A stretch of 56,719 bases of DNA from Holophagaceae bacterium (GTDB lineage Bacteria > Acidobacteriota > Holophagae > Holophagales > Holophagaceae): positions 1 through 56,719 of the forward strand of contig PLUC01000150.1 in NCBI GenBank assembly GCA_003165415.1. The letters are read 5' to 3'. Positions within the stretch are counted from its first letter, which is position 1, and every line of letters starts with the position of its first letter. Made by a program: the position numbers and the translations under genes. Below, piece by piece: positions 43,051 through 49,983 of the stretch. The notes under the pieces were generated by a model. The model was not told the origin of the DNA. It saw only the letters and a list, made by a program, of their open reading frames with translations, and searched no databases.

Positions 43051-43659
43051 ATGGATAAGACCTCGGAATTGTTGATGCGGTCAACCCTCCACGACATGGC
43101 CAATATCCTGGCCGGAGTCAAGGGCATCCTGGACCTGAACGACCCGGACCAACCCATCAGCCAGAGGGACCGGCAGCGGCTGGAGGCCGTGATCGACGAG
43201 GGCGTCGCCACCCTGGACCGGGCCCGGCACCTGACCATGGCGACCCTCCCCGAGGGCGCCCTGGAGGCCGGACCGGCCTGGCGGGACCAGCTTCTGGAAG
43301 ACCTGGGTCCCATGGCCACCCTGTTCCGCAGCCGCTATGAGATCTCGTTCGAGGGCGCCCCGGAGTGGGACCAGTGGCCCGGCCATCGGCTCCGGAGCTA
43401 CGTCCGGGCGGTGACCCGGCAGGTCATCCCCCAGGCCAAGGGCGGGGTCATGAGCCTGGGCTGCGTCGCCGGTCCGGACGAGTGGCTGCTCCGCTGGAGC
43501 CCGGTTCCGTTCCTGCCCGAAAGCCTGGCCCAGGGACCGGAGGATGGGCCAGCCGACACCTGCGTCCGCTGGGCCGCGCGGGTCGGTTCCGCCCTGGGCG
43601 CTTCCCTTGGCTTGGAGGGGGGGGCGCTGCTCGCCCGCATTCCCAGGCAATTCCGGTGA
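43051..43659 (+). CDS. Histidine-kinase-like phosphotransfer protein (ChpT-like)
   Basis: 202 residues. The N-terminal helix contains STLHDMANILAGVKGILDL, which has the form of a dimerisation and phosphotransfer segment with His at LHDMAN. A second helix (RLEAVIDEGVATLDRARHL) completes a four-helix-bundle half. The C-terminal half resembles a HATPase fold (AVTRQVIPQAKGGVMSLGCV, RWAARVGSALGASLGLEGGALLARIP) but lacks the N, G1 and G2 ATP-binding boxes, as in ChpT-type phosphotransferases. No kinase is adjacent. The assignment rests on fold-level similarity only. Confidence 0.55.
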   Translation: MDKTSELLMRSTLHDMANILAGVKGILDLNDPDQPISQRDRQRLEAVIDEGVATLDRARHLTMATLPEGALEAGPAWRDQLLEDLGPMATLFRSRYEISFEGAPEWDQWPGHRLRSYVRAVTRQVIPQAKGGVMSLGCVAGPDEWLLRWSPVPFLPESLAQGPEDGPADTCVRWAARVGSALGASLGLEGGALLARIPRQFR

Positions 43660-43744
43660 CGAAAGGCATAAAACGGCCTGACCGTTGGAGATGAGGGCCC
43701 CGGAGAGGCTAGACTAGTAGGGATACGCTTATAAGGAGTCTTTT

Positions 43745-44932
43745 GTGCTGATCCTGGTTCTCAACGCCGGTTCGTCTTCGCTCAAATTCAATCTCATGGA
43801 CATGGACCGCGAGGAGACCCTCGCCGAAGGCATCGCGGAACGGATCGGCCTGTCCGAAGGCTTCATCCGCTGGACCATCCAGGGCGAAAAGGGTCGCATT
43901 GAACTGGACATGAACGGCCATAAGAAGGCGCTGTCGGCCATCATGGAGCAGCTGCACCAGACCGTCCTGGTGGGCGACCGTGAGGTGGGGGCCGTGGGCC
44001 ACCGGGTGGTGCACGGGGCCAACAGCTTCGTGGATCCTGAGCTCATCACCCCCGCGGTGCTCACCGAGATCGAGGCGATGACCTTCTACGCCCCCCTGCA
44101 CATCCCCCCCAGCCTTTCCGGCATCCGCACCGCCCAGGAGCTGTTCCCGGGCGTGCCCCAGGTGGCGGTGTTCGACACCGCCTTCCACCACACCATGCCC
44201 GACTACGCCTACACCTACGGCCTGCCCTACGAGCTTTCCCAGCGGCTGGGCCTGCGCCGTTTCGGGTTCCACGGCACCAGCCACCAGTACGTGGCCGAAC
44301 AGACCGCGGTTCTGCTGGACCGCCCCTTCGACCAGCTGAAGATCGTCACCTGCCACCTGGGCAACGGCAGCAGCATCACCGCCGTGCAGAATGGCAAGTG
44401 CGTGGACACCTCCATGGGGCTCACCCCGCTGGAAGGGGTCATCATGGGCACCCGCTGCGGCAACCTGGATCCCGGCGTCATCACCACCCTGCTGGAGCAG
44501 GAGAACATGGACGGCAAGGCCCTGGCCAACCTCCTCAACAAGAAGTGCGGCCTCCTGGGCATCTCCGGGGTCTCCTCCGACTGCCGCGAGGTGGAGGAGG
44601 CCATGGGGAACAAGAACAAGCGCGCCAAACTGGCCCTGGAAACCCTCTGGTACGGGGTGCTCAAGTATGTGGGCGGCTACGCCGCCGCCATGAACGGGGT
44701 GGATGCCGTCACCTTCACCGGGGGCATCGGCGAGAACTCCAACGCGCTCCGCACCTGGGTCTGCAGCCGCCTGACCTACCTGGGCGCCAGGCTCGACGCC
44801 GCGGTCAACGACAAGCGCAGCAAGGTCGCCCGGTTCATCTCCACCCCGGATTCCGCGGTGGCGCTGGCGGTGATTCCCACCAACGAAGAACTGATGATCG
44901 CCCGGGGCACCCTGCACGCGGTGGAGAAGTAG
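43745..44932 (+). CDS. ackA: Acetate kinase
   Basis: 395 residues starting at GTG 43745, with AAGGAG seven bases upstream. ASKHA fold: LILVLNAGSSSLKF, GHRVVHGAN, VFDTAFHHTMPDYAYTYGLP, RFGFHGTSHQYV, HLGNGSSITAVQNGKCVDTSMGLTPLEG, MGTRCGNLDPG, and FTGGIGENSN at the adenosine site. Converts acetyl phosphate and ADP to acetate and ATP, or the reverse. No phosphotransacetylase gene is beside it. Confidence 0.96.
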   Translation: MLILVLNAGSSSLKFNLMDMDREETLAEGIAERIGLSEGFIRWTIQGEKGRIELDMNGHKKALSAIMEQLHQTVLVGDREVGAVGHRVVHGANSFVDPELITPAVLTEIEAMTFYAPLHIPPSLSGIRTAQELFPGVPQVAVFDTAFHHTMPDYAYTYGLPYELSQRLGLRRFGFHGTSHQYVAEQTAVLLDRPFDQLKIVTCHLGNGSSITAVQNGKCVDTSMGLTPLEGVIMGTRCGNLDPGVITTLLEQENMDGKALANLLNKKCGLLGISGVSSDCREVEEAMGNKNKRAKLALETLWYGVLKYVGGYAAAMNGVDAVTFTGGIGENSNALRTWVCSRLTYLGARLDAAVNDKRSKVARFISTPDSAVALAVIPTNEELMIARGTLHAVEK

Positions 44933-45030
44933 ATATTTGCCACTTTTTTGGCCTTGGCCCCGGGTCCCGGAGGGGTTAGGCTTGAGTATTGGGCCGACGT
45001 GCAGGCCCTTCAGAGGAGTTCCGTCATCAC

Positions 45031-45438
45031 ATGAGCAAGCAGCGCGGCCTTGGAAGCCTGGCAGACCTCGCCAAGATCCTGGAGGAAGCCTCCAATCCTG
45101 AATCCAACCTCAGGGAGGACAGGAAAGAAACCAAACCCAAGCCCACCTTGGCTCGCAAGAGCGGCGGGACGAAGCAGATGCGTGTGCTCGACCCCAAGCG
45201 CAAGCTCTGGTACGAGAAGCGCCTGAAGGAGCAGGTGGACGAGGCCAAGGAGAACGCCGACGTCGCCGCTCCGGCTCCGGCCCTGCACACCCCCTCCCTG
45301 ACCCGGGCCGCAGCCACCCGCTTGGGCGGCAGCCTGCTGCAGAGCCTGGCCAACGTCAAGGAGCCCAAGCCCAAGGCCGAGGGCGGCAAGGGCCGCGCCG
45401 AGGCCTGGCGCCGCAAGCCGGGCGACCCGATCTTCTAG
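45031..45438 (+). CDS. Hypothetical basic protein
   Basis: 135 residues from ATG 45031. Lysine- and arginine-rich (for example DPKRKLWYEKRLKEQVDEAKE), with no signal peptide or membrane helix. It ends EAWRRKPGDPIF. No family is recognised; the charge suggests nucleic acid or ribosome binding. An AGAGGAG lies upstream at a longer than usual spacing (about 11 bases). The TAG stop is the first part of a repeat-like sequence that also borders the HisH-like gene. Confidence 0.6.
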   Translation: MSKQRGLGSLADLAKILEEASNPESNLREDRKETKPKPTLARKSGGTKQMRVLDPKRKLWYEKRLKEQVDEAKENADVAAPAPALHTPSLTRAAATRLGGSLLQSLANVKEPKPKAEGGKGRAEAWRRKPGDPIF

Positions 45439-45468
45439 GAGCCTGTGCATGTATTATTAGGCCCCGCG
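45438..45468. repeat. Half-copy of the 165-bp palindromic element
   Basis: 31 bases beginning GGAGCCTGTGCATGTATTAT match the left end of the element at 46165-46195 at 26 of 31 positions. It starts on the last base of a TAG stop codon, as the right end of the full element does at the HisH-like gene. It lies between that stop and the stop of the HisF-like gene. Confidence 0.6.
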
Positions 45469-45469
45469 G

Positions 45470-46153
45470 TCACTGCCGGAAGGGCAGGCCGTGCACGCCG
45501 AGGATATGTTTCCATTGTTTCGGCGACCGCCCCAGGTCCAGGCAGGCCAAGCCGTCGGCGCCGTGCAGGAGGGCCTCCGCGGCCAGGGCCTCGGCGCCCG
45601 GACACAGCCAAAGCACGGAGAGCGCCAGCCGGGCCGCGGCTTGGCACAGCACCGCGCTGGACACCTGTTCGGGCGCGGTGCTGAGCAGGATTTCGCCGGC
45701 GCCCCGCTGCTCCAGTTCGGCCATCCAGGCCAGGGCTTCCCGCCCTTCGGGACCGTCGGCCGGATCCACCAGCCAGCGGCCATCCGCGGCCAGGCAGGCG
45801 TTCACGGCCACCGCCACATGGGACCGGCCGAACGCCCCCACCGCCGCGGCCAGCAGGGGATCCTCCGCGGCCACCGAGGCGGACAGGACCACCTTGTCCG
45901 CCCCCGCCTCCAGGATCTCCTCCAGTTCCGCCCAGTCCCGCAGCGGTGCCTCCAGCGTGAAGGGGATGGACAGGGTGCCGGCCACCTCCCGGATCCACTG
46001 GGCGCCGGAGCCCGCGCCCACCCGGAACAGGATCCCGTCGGCCCCTTCCAGTTCCAGCCGCCGGGCCCAGGTTGAGGCCGGGACCGGGCCTTCCGCCGAG
46101 GCCACCTGGCCGTCGCGGACCTGCAGGACAGGAATGATGCGCTTGGCGTCCAT
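45470..46153 (-). CDS. HisF-like barrel protein lacking the catalytic residues
   Basis: 227 residues (HisF is usually about 253). The whole length can be laid on HisF: MDAKRIIPVLQVRDGQV for MLAKRIIxCLDVKDGRV, EAGADKVVLSASVAAEDPLL, AFGRSHVAVAVNACLA for the VVAIDAKR strand, and EQRGAGEILLST. Every functional site is changed: Asp11 is Gln11, Asp130 is Asn118, the GGGI phosphate motif is LEAP and the second SGGAG motif is absent. It cannot make imidazole glycerol phosphate by the known mechanism, so a binding or structural role is likely. The SD GAGGGGA is just outside the palindromic element that separates it from the HisH-like gene. HisA is excluded by the N-terminal signature. Confidence 0.8.
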   Translation of the reverse strand: MDAKRIIPVLQVRDGQVASAEGPVPASTWARRLELEGADGILFRVGAGSGAQWIREVAGTLSIPFTLEAPLRDWAELEEILEAGADKVVLSASVAAEDPLLAAAVGAFGRSHVAVAVNACLAADGRWLVDPADGPEGREALAWMAELEQRGAGEILLSTAPEQVSSAVLCQAAARLALSVLWLCPGAEALAAEALLHGADGLACLDLGRSPKQWKHILGVHGLPFRQ

Positions 46154-46164
46154 GGGTTCCCCTC

Positions 46165-46329
46165 GGAGGCTGTCTATGTATTATTCGACCCCGCGCTGAT
46201 GGCACCGGGCCCGGCAAGGCAAGGAAGGCGACGAAGGCGGTATAGATTATACCGCTGAGGAGCATGACGCAGCATTGCTGGGCCCGCTGCCATCAGCCCG
46301 AAGGGACGAAGAATACATAGACAGCCTCC
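46165..46329. repeat. 165-bp palindromic (MITE-like) element
   Basis: Perfect 18-bp terminal inverted repeats GGAGGCTGTCTATGTATT (46165-46182) and AATACATAGACAGCCTCC (46312-46329). Further paired blocks lie inward (CTGATGGCA/TGCCATCAG, CGGGCCC/GGGCCCG). The exact centre is a hairpin GCGGTATA-GAT-TATACCGC (46237-46255). It has no ORF. The right end is fused to the TAG stop of the HisH-like gene, and the left end is 11 bases from the HisF-like ATG. In RNA it would be one long hairpin inside the transcript. No target duplication is obvious. Confidence 0.8.
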
Positions 46330-46961
46330 TAGTTCAATTCCGCGGTGAGTTCCGGATCCGGCTGCTCGCCCAGGGCCTTCAGCGTCTGCGCCAGGAGCGA
46401 GAGGCCGAAGCAGCTGGACTTCTCCAGGTGGGCCTGGATGCCCACCGCGCGCCCGCGGCACTCCATGACCGAAAAGGGCCGGCCGTGGACCGCGACGCTG
46501 AGGGTCTCGCTGGTGGGCTCCAGGGCGTGGGAGTGCGCGAAGAACAGCCAGCCGCCCCGGATGTCCGGGAACAGGGGATGGTCCCGCAACTGGCGCACCG
46601 GCGACCAGCCCCAGTGCGGATCCTTGACTCCCGGCCCCAGGCGCCGGACGATGCCGGGAATCAGGCCCAGGCCGGAGCCCCTCGGCGACTCCTCGCTGCC
46701 TTCGGCCAGGAGATGCAGGCCGAGGTTGATCCCCAGCACCGGCCGGCCGTCGGCGGCCATCTGGGGCAGTTCCCGCCACCAGCCTGAGTTCTTGAGCTGG
46801 AGGCTGGCCGGATCCAGGGGCCCCGTGCCCATCAGGATGATGGGCCCCAGCGGCGCCGCCTGGTCCGGCCGCTCGGCCCGGCAGCAGCCGAAGCCCATGC
46901 GGCGCAAGGCTCCCTCCAGGGTGTGGAGGCTCTCGTTGCCCAGCTGAATGAGGGTGATCAT
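46329..46961 (-). CDS. HisH-like glutamine amidotransferase homolog without the catalytic cysteine
   Basis: 210 residues that align throughout with HisH: GRPVLGINLGLHLLAEGSEESP for the nucleophile elbow, GLGLIPGIVRRLG, HWGWSPV for HMGWN, FFAHSHAL for YFVHTY, and VGIQAHLEKSS for the FQFHPEKS motif. The histidine (178) and glutamate (180) of the triad remain. The nucleophile cysteine is Asn79 (codon AAC), a change of at least two bases from a Cys codon, and the oxyanion-strand PGVG is MGTG. It therefore cannot hydrolyse glutamine. The start overlaps the stop of the upstream HAD fusion by four bases (ATGA). Likely partner: the HisF-like protein. Confidence 0.85.
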   Translation of the reverse strand: MITLIQLGNESLHTLEGALRRMGFGCCRAERPDQAAPLGPIILMGTGPLDPASLQLKNSGWWRELPQMAADGRPVLGINLGLHLLAEGSEESPRGSGLGLIPGIVRRLGPGVKDPHWGWSPVRQLRDHPLFPDIRGGWLFFAHSHALEPTSETLSVAVHGRPFSVMECRGRAVGIQAHLEKSSCFGLSLLAQTLKALGEQPDPELTAELN

Positions 46962-48196
46962 GGGAGGTCCCCGCTTTCCAATAGGTCCATCAATCCGTCC
47001 GCCTGCAGGTCCTGGGCCTGGGCGACCAGGCCGCGGTCGGCCCCCACCGCCGCAAACCGCCAGTGCAGGTCCGGGCGCAGGTCCCGGGCCCCGCGCAGGG
47101 CGGCAGCGTCGTCGCGGGAATCCCCCACGAAGGTGATCCGCTCCGCCCGGAAGGTGTCCGCCAGCTGGATCAGTCCCTCCGGCCTCGGCTTGCGCAGGTG
47201 GGGGGCGCGGTCGCTCACCGCCGGCAGGGCGAAGCCCAGCAGGGCGAAAGCCGACGCCAGCTCTTCCGGGGGCCGTCCGGTGCAGACGGCCAGGTGGCCC
47301 TGGAACGCCGACAACTGCTCCCAGGCCACCAGGGGCCGCTCCAGCCGCCGGGTGCGGGCGTAGTGCTCGCGCACGGCGACCGTGCAGCGCGGTTCCCAGG
47401 CGCGGATCCGCGCTTCCAGCTCCGCCGGCGCGGCCCCGTCAGGCTCCGCCCCGGCCAGGGCCCCGGCGGCCAGGCGGAAGTCATTGTTGAAGCTTCCCGC
47501 CCGCTTGAGCTTCAGGTAATCCCGGTCCCCCCACGCCAGTTCCGGCGCCAGCTGGCCCAGGGCCCCGGCCACCGCCTCCATGAAGGCCCGCCCGGGATCG
47601 ATGAGCACCCCGTCCACATCCAGCACCAGGAGCCTGCCCCCGGTCCTGGGCGTTTGGAACGGAACTTCGTCGGGGCTTCGCCCCGCCCCATCGGCCAGGG
47701 TCCGCACCAGCGCCGGCTGGCCCAGGGCGTAGGCCGCCCCGGGAGTCTCCCGCAGCAGGAGCACCCGTCCCGGACGGTCCACGGCCAGACGCTGGGTGCG
47801 GTCCCGGGCCGGGGCGTCATCCCCCAGGAGGACCACCAGGGGAGGCTCGGGCGCGCCGCCCGCCAGGGCCAGGAAGGGTTCCACCGCGCCGGGATCCGCC
47901 GAACCGTCGGCGCCGAGGTCCAGCCAGACCTGGTCACCGGACCGGTCGGCGGCCGGCGCCGCATCCTCCAGCGGCAGGGGACGTCCGCCCCGGTCCTCGA
48001 TGCGGCGGCTCCAGCGGGGCTGGAGCGAGGGCGACAGGAATACCCGCCCGCGGGGCTGGGAGACCAGCACGGTTTCCAGCAGGTCCTGGAGGGACCGCCC
48101 GCACAGCACTCCCCCCTCCGGGGCGCCGAGGCGCGCGGCCAGCCGGCAATCTTCCTGCCTGGGCCTGGAATCGGGATCCGTTTGAAATTTCACCAT
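46958..48196 (-). CDS. Fusion of a degenerate HisC-like domain and a HAD phosphatase
   Basis: 412 residues. Residues about 20-170 follow the layout of histidinol-phosphate aminotransferase: GAPEGGVLCGRSLQDLLETVL, then RVFLSPSLQPRWSR, VWLDLGADGSADPGAVEPF, LVVLLGDDAP and RVLLLRETPGAAYALGQPALVRTLAD. The PLP lysine (RTFSK in HisC) is replaced by Gly153, and the small domain is missing. Residues 187-412 are a HAD subfamily I phosphatase with an intact active site: LDVDGVLID (nucleophile Asp193), the CTGRP threonine, RKPRPEG lysine and FVGDSRDDAAA. Candidate activity is histidinol-phosphate or another sugar phosphate phosphatase. The HisC similarity is my reading of spaced motifs and is less sure than the HAD call. 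Confidence 0.72.
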   Translation of the reverse strand: MVKFQTDPDSRPRQEDCRLAARLGAPEGGVLCGRSLQDLLETVLVSQPRGRVFLSPSLQPRWSRRIEDRGGRPLPLEDAAPAADRSGDQVWLDLGADGSADPGAVEPFLALAGGAPEPPLVVLLGDDAPARDRTQRLAVDRPGRVLLLRETPGAAYALGQPALVRTLADGAGRSPDEVPFQTPRTGGRLLVLDVDGVLIDPGRAFMEAVAGALGQLAPELAWGDRDYLKLKRAGSFNNDFRLAAGALAGAEPDGAAPAELEARIRAWEPRCTVAVREHYARTRRLERPLVAWEQLSAFQGHLAVCTGRPPEELASAFALLGFALPAVSDRAPHLRKPRPEGLIQLADTFRAERITFVGDSRDDAAALRGARDLRPDLHWRFAAVGADRGLVAQAQDLQADGLMDLLESGDLP

Positions 48197-48253
48197 CCCA
48201 GGATACCCCGCGCTGCCAAGGGCGGCAGCGTTTGAATTCCGGTGCGCGGGCCG

Positions 48254-49174
48254 TCAGGCGGGGAAAGCGTGGGCCGCAGCCAGGCCGTGGCCGAACAGGT
48301 GCCGGCCGGGAGTGGCGGTTTCCGCCATTTCCAGGGTCCAGGCGTTTTCGTTGGCCAGGATGGCCCGGGCCAGGTCCACGTGCAGGGCATGACCGGCGCG
48401 GTGGGCCTCCACGAAGCCTTCCAGGGGCGCGCCCAGCAGCATGAGGTCGCCCAGCAGGTCCAGGATCTTGTGCCGCACCGCCTCGTCCTCGAAGCGCAGG
48501 GAATCGTTGAGGGGGCCTTCGGGGCTGAACACCACGGCGTTGTCCAGGCTGCCGCCCTTGGCCAGCCCGCGGGAGCGCATGTACTCGATGTCCCGCTCCA
48601 TGCAGAAGGTCCGGGCCCGGCCCAGGTCGCGCACGTATTTTTCCGGGGTCACGGTGAGTTCCCGGGTCTGCCGGCCGATGGCCGGGTGGTCGAAATCGAT
48701 GGTGTAGGCCACGCGCAGGCCGGGATAGGGGGAGATCCGCATCCACTTGTCGCCGCTCTGCACTTCCACCGGCCGCAGGATGCGCAGGGCCGGGGCCCAT
48801 ACCGCCATCTGCCGGATGCCCGCCTCCTGGATGGCCCGGACCCAGGGGCCCGCGCTGCCGTCCAGGATCGGCAGTTCCGCCCCGGTGAGTTCCACCGTGA
48901 GGTGGTCGATGCCCAGCCCCATGAGGGCGGAAAGCAGGTGTTCCACGGTCTGGAGCCTGACGCCGTCCCGGACCAGGGTGGTGGCCAGGCTGCAGTCGCC
49001 CACGAACTCGGCCCGGGCCGGAATCTCCACGCCCGAAGGCAGGTGCCGGAACAGGATGCCCGAAGCGTGCTCGGCCGGACGCAGGACCACGGTGCAGGGA
49101 AGATCGCCGTGCAGCCCGTGACCGCTGAGGGTGACGGGGTGGGCGAGGGTCTGGGCGTGGCGGCTGCGGGGCAT
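48254..49174 (-). CDS. lpxC: UDP-3-O-acyl-N-acetylglucosamine deacetylase
   Basis: 306 residues from ATG 49174, with GAGGACC just upstream; the frame is open 11 codons further. LpxC is the zinc enzyme committing to lipid A. Zinc ligands: His79 in RLQTVEHLLSALMGLGID, and the His and Asp in DEAVRHKILDLLGDLMLLG. The PILDGSAGPWVRAI and FDHPAIGRQTRELTVTPEKYVRDLGRARTF motifs are also present, and the catalytic His is near HRAGHALHVDLARAI. It shows that the cell has lipopolysaccharide. It lies 57 bases upstream of the HisC/HAD fusion in the same direction. Confidence 0.95.
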   Translation of the reverse strand: MPRSRHAQTLAHPVTLSGHGLHGDLPCTVVLRPAEHASGILFRHLPSGVEIPARAEFVGDCSLATTLVRDGVRLQTVEHLLSALMGLGIDHLTVELTGAELPILDGSAGPWVRAIQEAGIRQMAVWAPALRILRPVEVQSGDKWMRISPYPGLRVAYTIDFDHPAIGRQTRELTVTPEKYVRDLGRARTFCMERDIEYMRSRGLAKGGSLDNAVVFSPEGPLNDSLRFEDEAVRHKILDLLGDLMLLGAPLEGFVEAHRAGHALHVDLARAILANENAWTLEMAETATPGRHLFGHGLAAAHAFPA

Positions 49175-49290
49175 GATGGTCCTCGCAGGACTGTGAGCAA
49201 GATCCATGCCCGTAGGTAATCATTTCGAACCAATAGGGTTATATAAATTCCAGAACGCTGGACTGTGGGTCAATCGACCACACCCTGTGG

Positions 49291-49983
49291 CTACGTCCGT
49301 GCCCGGGACCAGTCCTCGGGGGTGGTGAGCTTCAGGTTGCTGCCCGGGGCGGGGATCAGCTTCACCCTCCGGCCCATGGCCTCCAGCAGGGACACGTCGT
49401 CGGTCCCCTCGAAGCCGCTGGCCTCGGCCCAGGCGAAGGCCTCGCGCCACAGCCCGAGCCTGGCCACCTGGGGGGTCTGGGCCCGGAAGATGCCTTCCCG
49501 GGGCTCGGTGCAAAGGATGCGGCCGGCGGGGTCCACCCGCTTGAGGGTGTCGGTGGAGGCTTCCCCCAGCACCGCGCCGTCCCAGGCGGCCAGGGCGGCC
49601 AGGGCCTCCCGCACCGGCCCCGGGGGCGGGAACGGGCGCACGGCGTCATGGATCATCACCGCGGCGCCCGGCGCGTCGGGCAGGGCGGCCAGGGCCAGGG
49701 CCACGGACCGCTGCCGGGTGTCCCCGCCGGCCACGGCCTGGCAGGGGATGCCGAAGCGCCAGCCGAGCGCCTGCTCCAGGCGATCTTCGGGCACGGCCAG
49801 GACGATCCCGGCCAGGGGCGGCATCTCCGGGACCAGGAAGGCCCGCACAGTGGCCTCCAGCAGCGGCCTGCCGCCCCAGTCCCGGAACTGTTTGGGCACC
49901 CCGCCGCCCATGCGCAGCCCGCGGCCGCCGGCCGCGATGACGAGGTAGCAGCCCTCAGTCTTGGCGGATGATGAAGGAGTCAA
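49291..49983 (-). CDS. ispD: 2-C-methyl-D-erythritol 4-phosphate cytidylyltransferase
   Basis: 230 residues from a TTG at 49983 that lies within the end of rlpA (29-base overlap). IspD adds CMP to MEP in the non-mevalonate isoprenoid pathway. Motifs: LVIAAGGRGLRMGGGVPKQF, GGDTRQRSVALAL, VMIHDAVRPFPPP, TDTLKRVD, REGIFRAQTPQV, and TDDVSLLEAMG at the magnesium site. The usual partner ispF is not next to it. The following 116 bases to lpxC hold no gene. Confidence 0.92.
   Translation of the reverse strand: MTPSSSAKTEGCYLVIAAGGRGLRMGGGVPKQFRDWGGRPLLEATVRAFLVPEMPPLAGIVLAVPEDRLEQALGWRFGIPCQAVAGGDTRQRSVALALAALPDAPGAAVMIHDAVRPFPPPGPVREALAALAAWDGAVLGEASTDTLKRVDPAGRILCTEPREGIFRAQTPQVARLGLWREAFAWAEASGFEGTDDVSLLEAMGRRVKLIPAPGSNLKLTTPEDWSRART

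Noticed and set aside
44933..45030. Terminator between ackA and the basic protein
   Set aside because: There is a T-run at 44944-44949 but no stem before it, and the GGCCCCGGGTCCCGG stretch after it has no T-tail.
45470..48196. Ordinary hisA/hisH/hisB genes of a working histidine operon
   Set aside because: The barrel has the HisF, not HisA, N-terminal signature, and all key catalytic residues of the HisF-, HisH- and HisC-like parts are changed, so functional names would mislead.
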